Shown here: one piece after another, positions 23,377-28,540 of the stretch
Position numbering within the stretch: the stretch's first letter is position 1
Layout: each line of letters begins with the position of its first letter
Assembly: GCA_016281115.1 (NCBI GenBank)
Contig: JAEEHZ010000062.1
Coordinates: 1 to 28,540 of the forward strand
Direction: 5' to 3'
DNA length: 28,540 bases
From: Clostridiaceae bacterium
Lineage (GTDB): Bacteria; Bacillota; Clostridia; Oscillospirales; Acutalibacteraceae
Made by a program: the position numbers and the translations under genes
The notes under the pieces: generated by a model
The model's input: only the letters and a program-made list of their open reading frames with translations
What the model was told of the DNA's origin: nothing
Databases searched by the model: none

Positions 23377-24024
23377 CTAATAATCAATTTCACACTCTAA
23401 ATACTTATAGCCCTTGCTAATCGCATTTCGTATGTATTTTATTTTTTCTGTATCATCGTCTTGAAACGATAAATCAAGTCTAACCATAATGTGATTAAGT
23501 CTTTCATTTGTTATCTTGACCCCGTTCATCAAACAATGCTTTATAAAGTCTAAAACCGCTTCCCTGTATGCGCCCTTACACTCAAATACATCAAGTATCT
23601 GGTCGTATGATTCCATCTTTTTCCCTTCCAGCAGCGCGTTTTGTCTTCTTGCAATTTGCTTTTTCTCCGCGCCTACTGTTTGGCTACCGATAAGTCTGTC
23701 AAAGTTTGTTATCTGTAAATATCCGTTTGCGTTATAAAAGATTAAACCGAGTTTCTTATAGAGTTCCAAAGCGCATCTTACCGTGTCGATGGAAAACCAC
23801 TTGCAGTCTCTCTGTATTTTCTCTTCATCGTAAGGGATTATCACTTCTCCGAGTTGCCTTGACAATTCGCCGTTATTGTTTATCGTTTTTAAGCACAACA
23901 TCTGATACAGGACGACATAGTTAGAACCGTCTTTTTGTTCCATAAGGAAGTCAACCGTGTCGCTTGTGATAAAGTTATCTGTAAGTTTTATCCAGTATAA
24001 CTTTCGGTCGTCATATTTCGCCAT
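23377..24024 (-). CDS. Replisome organiser, N-terminal phage type (DnaD-related)
   Basis: A 215-aa protein starting YDDRKLYWIKLTDNFITSDTVDFLMEQKDGSNYVVLYQMLCL, the usual N-terminal domain of phage replisome organisers of Bacillota, with a winged-helix character. The C-terminus (LNHIMVRLDLSFQDDDTEKIKYIRNAISKGY) resembles the DnaD-like end. Such proteins load the host helicase at the phage origin. No separate helicase loader is visible nearby. ATG has AAGGTGGGTT. Confidence 0.78.
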   Translation of the reverse strand: MAKYDDRKLYWIKLTDNFITSDTVDFLMEQKDGSNYVVLYQMLCLKTINNNGELSRQLGEVIIPYDEEKIQRDCKWFSIDTVRCALELYKKLGLIFYNANGYLQITNFDRLIGSQTVGAEKKQIARRQNALLEGKKMESYDQILDVFECKGAYREAVLDFIKHCLMNGVKITNERLNHIMVRLDLSFQDDDTEKIKYIRNAISKGYKYLECEIDY

Positions 24025-24032
24025 AACCCACC

Positions 24033-24428
24033 TTAAAACGGAAGTTGATTATCGTCAACGGGTGTCAATTCGGGTCTTTCTCTTTTTGCACTTACGGCTT
24101 CTTCTTCCTGCTGTTTCGGCGTTAAAAACTCAACTTCGTTTGCTATAACGTCCGTAACGGTTCTCTTGATGCCTTCCCTATCTTCGTAAGTTCTGTTTTG
24201 CAAACTTCCAACAACCGCCACCTTGCTGCCCTTTTTAAGATACTTGCCACAATTCTCTGCCCTGCCGCGCCATACGGTTATATTGAAAAAATCCGTTTCT
24301 CTTTCGCCATCGGCGTTTGTATAATCCCGTCCGACAGCGATAGAGAATTTACAAACAGCAATACCGCTCTGCGTTTCCGTTAGTTCGGGATTTTTTGTTA
24401 AGTTGCCTGTTAAAATTACCTTGTTCAT
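24033..24428 (-). CDS. ssb: Single-stranded DNA-binding protein
   Basis: A 131-aa OB-fold protein: MNKVILTGNLTKNPELTETQSG, then FSIAVGRDYT, FFNITVWRGRAENCGKYLKKGSKVAVVGSL, and a C-terminal acidic tip DDNQLPF, which recruits partner proteins. It is the usual length for phage SSBs. Located with the replication and recombination genes. ATG has AGGAGAAAGAAT. Confidence 0.93.
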   Translation of the reverse strand: MNKVILTGNLTKNPELTETQSGIAVCKFSIAVGRDYTNADGERETDFFNITVWRGRAENCGKYLKKGSKVAVVGSLQNRTYEDREGIKRTVTDVIANEVEFLTPKQQEEEAVSAKRERPELTPVDDNQLPF

Positions 24429-24438
24429 ATTCTTTCTC

Positions 24439-24720
24439 CTAATCTAAATAGTTTTTACCGAAGATTTTCATAAACTCTTCTCGTGTATGAGTTTTTTCAA
24501 ACTCTCTTTGTGCCATTTGCTTGATTTCCAAGTCAAGTTTCGCATCGTTATGCACACCGTAGTTCGACATATTGTGATGCGCGGCACATAGCCAAATTTT
24601 AAGCCCGTATTTTTCGCTGTTCTTTCTGTTGCCGCTGCCGTGTATGCAATGATGTTCGTGTAAATTGTAGGTTGTCCCACATAGGTAGCATCTTTTTTCT
24701 TTTTGGATTATTGATTTCAT
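24439..24720 (-). CDS. HNH-like zinc-finger protein
   Basis: A 93-aa protein with CYLCGTTYNLHEHHCIHGSGNR, then LKIWLCAAHHNMSNYGVH: a CxxC and CxxHH arrangement with an HNH-like HH near residue 27, typical of small phage HNH or DUF968-type proteins. The role is probably DNA cutting or binding in recombination. ATG at 24720 overlaps the upstream stop. Confidence 0.7.
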   Translation of the reverse strand: MKSIIQKEKRCYLCGTTYNLHEHHCIHGSGNRKNSEKYGLKIWLCAAHHNMSNYGVHNDAKLDLEIKQMAQREFEKTHTREEFMKIFGKNYLD

Positions 24721-25274
24721 CTGTATTCGCTCCTTGCAATTTCAATTTCCGAATCCGTTATGCCAAGTTCTGCCAACCTGTCAAGCACCGTTTCAATTAA
24801 AAGTGTCATTTCTTTTGTGTCAAAACGAGAACTGCCGATATAGCATTGATACATATTAAGCGTTTTACCGCCGACTTCTCTTTCGCCAACTTTTTTTACA
24901 ACCCTAAAACTCTCTCTTAAAAAAGGCTCTGACGAAGGCAATGCGGCAAGGTATTCGCAAGTAATATTTGCTTCTTCTATCATTGCCATATAGCACTCTT
25001 CCGTGCTTGTCTTCGTATTTTTGCCACTTGTCGCTTCCGCAAGTTTGCCGAGTAAAGCCCACAAGAGATTATTTTGTTCGAGACTTCTTTTTGACTTGTA
25101 AGGCTTTAACTCGACTTGAAATTTCGCATCTTTGTTGTTTAACAAAACTTGCTTTACTTCTTCGCAAGTTAAGTTAGCAGCATACTTGCTATCGCACGCA
25201 ACGGAAAGGCTTATTGTCATCTGTCCTTCATCATCAATGAGTTTTCTAACTTGCTTTACCAAAAACTTGCTCAT
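24717..25274 (-). CDS. NinB-like recombination accessory protein
   Basis: A 185-aa protein with the NinB/recombination signature KRSLEQNNLLWALLGKLAEATSG near residues 62-82, followed by helical and acidic stretches. NinB-type proteins act in single-strand DNA recombination in lambdoid phages. It overlaps the exonuclease gene by 29 nt and the HNH gene by 4. Confidence 0.7.
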   Translation of the reverse strand: MSKFLVKQVRKLIDDEGQMTISLSVACDSKYAANLTCEEVKQVLLNNKDAKFQVELKPYKSKRSLEQNNLLWALLGKLAEATSGKNTKTSTEECYMAMIEEANITCEYLAALPSSEPFLRESFRVVKKVGEREVGGKTLNMYQCYIGSSRFDTKEMTLLIETVLDRLAELGITDSEIEIARSEYR

Positions 25275-25848
25275 ACTCTTCTACCTTTGGAAATTTCTTT
25301 GCCCTTAAACAACTTGCAAGGTATTTTAATCGGGGCAAATATTCGTTGTTTATGAAAGACTCGTCAAACTCTATTTCCCGTCTCGTAAGCCTTTTAGGGT
25401 CTATATCTGGAAAGTAAGGACGAAGATAATCGGTTTCTTCCATAAGATAAACATATAAGCCCGTTCTTGCCTTGTGTTTCTTCCACATTAAAACTTGACA
25501 TTGTTGCCAGTAGTTTTTAGGAACGCTTTTCCAAATCCTTGACGTTGTTTTTATTTCAACAACTTCGTTTTTCCGCAACCCATCATAATTTACGCGCAGC
25601 CTTAAACTAAATTTGTAATACGGGTGTCTGCCGATTTTAATCTTCTTGCCTTCCTGTTTTTCGATAAATCGAATAATAGGAATTTCCATTATGTTGCCGC
25701 AATCCATAATCCAAGAACTTGCACCCTTGTCCTTAAACCCTAACTTTATCGCCCACCAGTTTTTGAAAGTTTCGGTATCCCAGTTTCCCATTATGGTTGA
25801 CGTGTCAGATGCGCCAAACCACTTACTTCTGTTCTGGTTTTTTATCAT
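25246..25848 (-). CDS. YqaJ-type (lambda exonuclease-like) recombinase nuclease
   Basis: A 200-aa nuclease of the YqaJ family: an early WFGASDTSTIMGNW motif, CGNIMEIPIIRFIE, then NYDGL and VVEIKTTSR (the D…ExK metal site, about residues 91-104) and YWQQCQVLMW. With the neighbouring annealing protein it forms a two-component recombination system. It overlaps that gene by 26 nt. ATG has GAAGGTGATAAG. Confidence 0.85.
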   Translation of the reverse strand: MIKNQNRSKWFGASDTSTIMGNWDTETFKNWWAIKLGFKDKGASSWIMDCGNIMEIPIIRFIEKQEGKKIKIGRHPYYKFSLRLRVNYDGLRKNEVVEIKTTSRIWKSVPKNYWQQCQVLMWKKHKARTGLYVYLMEETDYLRPYFPDIDPKRLTRREIEFDESFINNEYLPRLKYLASCLRAKKFPKVEEYEQVFGKAS

Positions 25849-26473
25849 CGCTTATCACCTTCGTTAAAGTCTTCGTGATGCCGTCTATAATTTTTGCTTC
25901 CGCGATTAAGTCTTTAATTTTCTTTTCGGTAATACCTTCAAGATGTTCAAGCATCTTCGGAACGCTGCCGCAAGCCTTTGTCGCATCGTTTACTAACGCT
26001 CTAAACTGTTCTGCAAGACTTATTTCCTGCTCTTTCACAACGGTATCGGGGTCTTGTTCTTTTTTCCAAAGAGAGATGCCAAGTCCCCAGTTTACCGCAA
26101 CGCATTTTACAAAAGCCCTTTGTTTTGCGTTATAAATATCCGACTGTGTTGCTTTGTCGATTGCCACGTTTTTAGTGCCGTCAATTAGCGGATAATATAT
26201 CTCTCTCCTGTCTCCGTCTATTTCGACAAAAACTTTTATTGTCGCACAACCGTTCTCGTCTATGTATAATAAATTGCCGTTTTCGTTTGGAATGTGTTCA
26301 AACAAAACTTTTTCAGCACCGTTTTCGTAAAGTGCCTTTAAGCAATCTACCCAAGACAATGTATCTAATTCACCGTCCTGTTCTAATTGCTGTTTAGCCT
26401 TGTTATACTTAAAAATAGGTTTTTTGGTTATTTCAACTTCTGCTTTTGATAATTCATTAAAACTTTTAATCAT
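25823..26473 (-). CDS. Single-strand annealing protein (Sak3/DUF1071-like)
   Basis: A 216-aa protein with SWVDCLKALYE, NGCATIKVFVEIDGDRREIYYPLIDG and VAIDKATQSDIYNAKQRAFVKCVAVNWGLGISLW, the typical Sak3/DUF1071 pattern, then a charged tail. It anneals single strands during phage recombination and pairs with the YqaJ-type nuclease downstream. ATG at 26473 has TAAGGAGAAATT. Confidence 0.82.
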   Translation of the reverse strand: MIKSFNELSKAEVEITKKPIFKYNKAKQQLEQDGELDTLSWVDCLKALYENGAEKVLFEHIPNENGNLLYIDENGCATIKVFVEIDGDRREIYYPLIDGTKNVAIDKATQSDIYNAKQRAFVKCVAVNWGLGISLWKKEQDPDTVVKEQEISLAEQFRALVNDATKACGSVPKMLEHLEGITEKKIKDLIAEAKIIDGITKTLTKVISDDKKPEQK

Positions 26474-26482
26474 AATTTCTCC

Positions 26483-26803
26483 TTAATATCTTTCTTTTTC
26501 GTAATCTCTTGCTTCGTCTTCAAAATAATTTTTTAAGTCGTCATAAAAATACTCTGCAATCGCATCTTGACAGTCCACATCGTTCAAAGCAGATAATAAC
26601 TCGCCGATGCCTTTGCGTATTCTTTTTTGCGTTTCTTTGTCTTCGGTAGCCTTATCGAAGTATGTATCAAAGAAAATGTCTTCTAACGCATCTCTGACTT
26701 GTCCCGAATCAACTTCATAGTCGAAGTCATATCCTTCGTCTTCGTTCTCGTCTGTTTCTGCAAGGTAATAACTACCCGTAATAACCGTGTAAGTAAACTT
26801 CAT
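26483..26803 (-). CDS. Acidic 106-aa hypothetical protein
   Basis: An acidic protein with many Asp/Glu (ETDENEDEGYDFDYEVDSG) followed by helices (RDALEDIFFDTYF). The pattern is common in phage recombination operons but unassigned. ATG at 26803 has CGGAGATGCGAA and overlaps the upstream stop (ATGA-like). Confidence 0.55.
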   Translation of the reverse strand: MKFTYTVITGSYYLAETDENEDEGYDFDYEVDSGQVRDALEDIFFDTYFDKATEDKETQKRIRKGIGELLSALNDVDCQDAIAEYFYDDLKNYFEDEARDYEKERY

Positions 26804-27081
26804 TTCGCATCTCCGAAAAGTATTTCCCTTGACTGCGTTTTACTGTAAGGCTCACCCGATTCTTTTTCGTATTCTTCCTTGTAGTAAGTTAATTGTTTTT
26901 CTTCGTCCTTAATTGCTTCCTTACAAAGTCTAACAATTTCAACCGTCTTTTCCGCATCTTCAATGGTCGGTTCTTTTTCTAATTTTTCGCCGAGTTCTTT
27001 CATTTTGGCTTTGAAACCGAGTTTTACCATATCAATAAGTTGTTCTTGTTCTTTAATCCGTTCTAAATAAAATTCTTTCAT
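26800..27081 (-). CDS. 93-aa coiled-coil hypothetical protein
   Basis: A highly charged helical protein (LERIKEQEQLIDMVKLGFKAKMKEL, then ...KLEKEPTIEDAEKTVEIVRL). ATG at 27081 has CAAGGAGAAAAACG. First gene of the recombination operon after the inverted repeat. No family recognised. Confidence 0.5.
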   Translation of the reverse strand: MKEFYLERIKEQEQLIDMVKLGFKAKMKELGEKLEKEPTIEDAEKTVEIVRLCKEAIKDEEKQLTYYKEEYEKESGEPYSKTQSREILFGDAK

Positions 27082-27116
27082 TTTTCGTTTTTCTCCTTGA
27101 CAAATGATTTTTAATA

Positions 27117-27144
27117 TGGTATATTTGAAAAAAAGGATATACCA
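27117..27144. promoter_or_regulatory. 8-bp inverted repeat, candidate operator upstream of the recombination operon
   Basis: TGGTATAT, 12 nt, ATATACCA: a perfect 8-bp inverted repeat between the XRE-type gene and the start of the recombination genes, overlapping possible -10-like AT-rich bases. It may bind the XRE-type regulator next to it. A promoter is plausible there but no clear -35/-10 pair is seen. Confidence 0.45.
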
Positions 27145-27161
27145 AACCTTTTTGACTTCTT

Positions 27162-27581
27162 TTAATTGCTGCCAGGCGTTTGAGAAGTCTTTTTTTCTGC
27201 CTTTAAGATGATTTCATACTGCGATTTCAATCTGTCATAGCAACGATATATCCAGTATGTAATATCTTTGTAGCCACACTTTTTAAGTGCCTTATGCAAA
27301 AACTCTTTTGCATCTTTCGGAAGATTTACGGTTAGCCTATAACTCGTTAAGTCTTCCGCTTTTCTTTTTGCTTGATTATCGCGCTTGACATATATTTCAT
27401 TGTCTTTGTATATATCTGATACCGAACAATTTAATATCTTGCATAATTTTTCAAGCATACAAGGAATCGGAAGGCATTTATAGTTTTCAAACCTGCTCAT
27501 CATCGGCGTATCAACGCCAAGTTGTTTCGCAAGGCTATCCGCTTTAAGATTTTTGCTTTGCCGAACTTCTTTCAGTTTCAT
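27162..27581 (-). CDS. XRE-type helix-turn-helix regulator
   Basis: A 139-aa protein: residues 1-55 form an XRE helix-turn-helix (KLKEVRQSKNLKADSLAKQLGVD-TPMMSRFENYKCLPIPCMLEKLCKIL), and residues 75-130 look helical or ribbon-helix-helix-like (SYRLTVNLPKDAKEFLHKALKKCG). A Cro-like or early regulator of the early operon is likely. Its ATG is coupled to the upstream gene (ATGA). Confidence 0.72.
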   Translation of the reverse strand: MKLKEVRQSKNLKADSLAKQLGVDTPMMSRFENYKCLPIPCMLEKLCKILNCSVSDIYKDNEIYVKRDNQAKRKAEDLTSYRLTVNLPKDAKEFLHKALKKCGYKDITYWIYRCYDRLKSQYEIILKAEKKTSQTPGSN

Positions 27582-27835
27582 TGTTTCACCCCCTTTATAA
27601 GATTTTCTAATTTTGCGTTCTCGACTAATTCGTTTATATCTATCTGCAAATAGTCGATAACCCTTTTAGAAGGAACAACACCCCTTTCGGTTCTCTTTCC
27701 TTCTTTCATCGCTTGTCTATGCATCTCTGCCATTTTCTTCGATGCTGTGCTTTTTGTCTTACCTATTACCCTTGCCAACTGTTCGGTTGTAATAAATGGC
27801 TGCAATAGGATTTCTAATGTTTCTCTGCTTGACAT
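27578..27835 (-). CDS. Helix-turn-helix phage regulator (85 aa)
   Basis: An 85-aa protein with a likely helix-turn-helix (FITTEQLARVIGKTKSTASKKMAEM). ATG at 27835 has CAGGAGAATTAAG; a longer frame from 27871 was rejected because that region belongs to the small upstream gene. Its stop overlaps the XRE gene's ATG. Confidence 0.6.
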   Translation of the reverse strand: MSSRETLEILLQPFITTEQLARVIGKTKSTASKKMAEMHRQAMKEGKRTERGVVPSKRVIDYLQIDINELVENAKLENLIKGVKQ

Positions 27836-27836
27836 C

Positions 27837-28007
27837 TTAATTCTCCTGATTGATTTTCTCAAACTCGTCAATGTCGGACTGCCTAAACCGATACTGTCTG
27901 TTAATCTTCACGGTTTTGATTTTTTTTAATCTAACCCAAGACCAAACAGTAGAAACTTTTACATTGAATTTTTCAGCAACTTCGCTACAAGTTAAAAGTT
28001 TTTCCAT
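27837..28007 (-). CDS. Excisionase/AlpA-type DNA-binding protein (56 aa)
   Basis: A 56-aa protein with the MerR-like/excisionase helix-turn-helix: LLTCSEVAEKFNVKVSTVWSWV, then IKTVKINRQYRFRQSDIDEFE, matching the family's K-I-N-R-Q-Y-R-F core. First gene of the leftward operon, so it is transcribed early. ATG at 28007 has AAAGGAGAGAAAAAA. Confidence 0.78.
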   Translation of the reverse strand: MEKLLTCSEVAEKFNVKVSTVWSWVRLKKIKTVKINRQYRFRQSDIDEFEKINQEN

Positions 28008-28220
28008 TTTTTTCTCTCCTTTTGGTTTATTTTACTTGATTTTTGTTTAGTTAAGTTGTATTATGTATTTGCGTATAAAACACAACCCCACTTCACAATT
28101 TTAAGTTATCAATGCTTAATCTTGCTTTGCTTAACTTAATTTTACTTAATTTTACCATACAGAAAAACGGTTGTCAAGCGTTTTATGCAGATTTATTTAA
28201 AATTTTTTGGAGAAATATTT
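28008..28220. promoter_or_regulatory. Divergent switch region with tandem repeats and both promoters
   Basis: A 213-bp AT-rich gap between two divergent genes. It contains a tandem 10-bp repeat ACTTAATTTT at 28134-28143 and 28144-28153, plus related TTAAGTTA, TTAACTTAA and TTAGTTAAG motifs at 28030-28137, all plausible operator half-sites. A leftward promoter may use TTGTGT at 28077 region with TAATAC about 16 bp on, but this is weak. No gene is seen. Confidence 0.5.
28171..28199 (+). promoter_or_regulatory. Rightward promoter for the repressor
   Basis: TTGTCA at 28171-28176, 17 bp, TATTTA at 28194-28199, followed about 20 bp later by the repressor ATG. Hexamers are near consensus and spacing is ideal, so a sigma-A-type promoter is likely. 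The tandem ACTTAATTTT repeats lie just upstream. Confidence 0.6.
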
Positions 28221-28540
28221 ATGTATGAAAAAATTTTGAAACTCTGTCAAGAAAAGGGGATAACTATATCCTATCTTGCCAATCAAGTAGGCGTAAGCAA
28301 CGCTTCCGCATCTGGCTGGAAAAAAGGCGCAATCCCTTCGCCAAAAACTATTAAGGCTATGGCTGATTTTTTTAATGTAGAAGTCGCTTACTTTTATGGC
28401 GACATAAATATCGCAAACGCAGAAAACGGAAGTGTCGCCATAAACGGCAACCACAACAGCACCGCCCCAAAACTCGGAGAAATTGAAGAAGAAATTATAA
28501 AACTATTAAAAATGATGAATTTAAAACAAAAAAATGAGTT
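28221..28540 (+). CDS. CI-like repressor, N-terminal part (runs off the window)
   Basis: The only rightward gene: 106 codons visible from ATG 28221 (ribosome site TTTGGAGAAATATT), open to the last base. Residues 1-60 form a helix-turn-helix: ILKLCQEKGITISYLANQVGVSNASASGWKKGAIPSPKTIKAMADFF. Then follows VEVAYFYGD and an Asn/Gly-rich linker, then helix. This is the layout of a phage repressor; whether it has a peptidase domain lies beyond the edge. Confidence 0.82.
   Translation, partial: MYEKILKLCQEKGITISYLANQVGVSNASASGWKKGAIPSPKTIKAMADFFNVEVAYFYGDINIANAENGSVAINGNHNSTAPKLGEIEEEIIKLLKMMNLKQKNE

Noticed and set aside
28197..28454. Minus-strand frame antisense to the repressor
   Set aside because: No ribosome site and no start context; the + frame has a helix-turn-helix and good signals.

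Overview
The window is a contiguous piece of a temperate, probably short-tailed (podovirus-like) phage or prophage of a low-GC Bacillota host. The evidence is strong AGGAG-type ribosome binding sites, a Bacillota-style replisome organiser, an XkdX-type tail gene, an ArpU/RinA-like late regulator and a CI-like repressor. All genes lie on the minus strand except the repressor-like gene running off the right edge, so transcription goes right to left. A terminase, large portal, scaffold and coat gene set is present with no tape-measure or tail-tube gene, which argues for a short tail. Both the standard code and all three stop codons are in normal use.

Layout from right to left: (1) 28.0-28.54 kb, a divergent immunity/switch region with a repressor on + and small helix-turn-helix proteins on -. 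(2) 27.1-23.4 kb, recombination and replication: Sak3/DUF1071-like annealing protein, YqaJ-type exonuclease, NinB-like protein, HNH protein, SSB and replisome organiser. (3) 23.4-17.6 kb, accessory and middle genes: a second diversity-generating retroelement (DGR) target, a sigma-like factor, two DNA methyltransferase-like genes each carrying a poly-G tract, an ASCH-domain protein, a Gp37/Gp68 (radical-SAM-like) protein, several small membrane proteins and an ArpU/RinA-like regulator. (4) about 17.2 kb, a probable late promoter with three GATACG repeats at an exact 10-bp period upstream of TATAAT. (5) 16.6-4.6 kb, packaging, head and tail: terminase subunits, portal, scaffold, coat, connector, a very large tail protein and fibre-like proteins. 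(6) 4.6-1.3 kb, a DGR. (7) 1.4 kb to the left edge, XkdX, small proteins and a holin-like membrane gene, suggesting that lysis genes lie just outside.

The main discovery is the DGR. In coding order it has a 485-aa target with a C-terminal variable region (VR1), an Avd-like accessory protein, a 97-bp template repeat (TR) and a reverse transcriptase. A second, distant target (VR2) lies about 20 kb away in the early/middle region, in a 200-aa protein with an N-terminal coiled coil whose stop overlaps the start of a sigma-like gene. Relative to the TR, VR1 differs at 15 positions (14 at coding-strand A) and VR2 at 15 (all at A). Both VRs are followed by a short hairpin with the same GATA loop. 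The reverse transcriptase has an in-frame UAA early in its N-terminal domain, where relatives as I remember them carry tyrosine, so the system may have been silenced recently or may depend on readthrough. Separately, the second methyltransferase gene is out of frame by exactly one G in an 8-G tract, while the other methyltransferase-like gene carries an in-frame 9-G tract. This suggests phase-variable DNA modification, or a homopolymer sequencing error.
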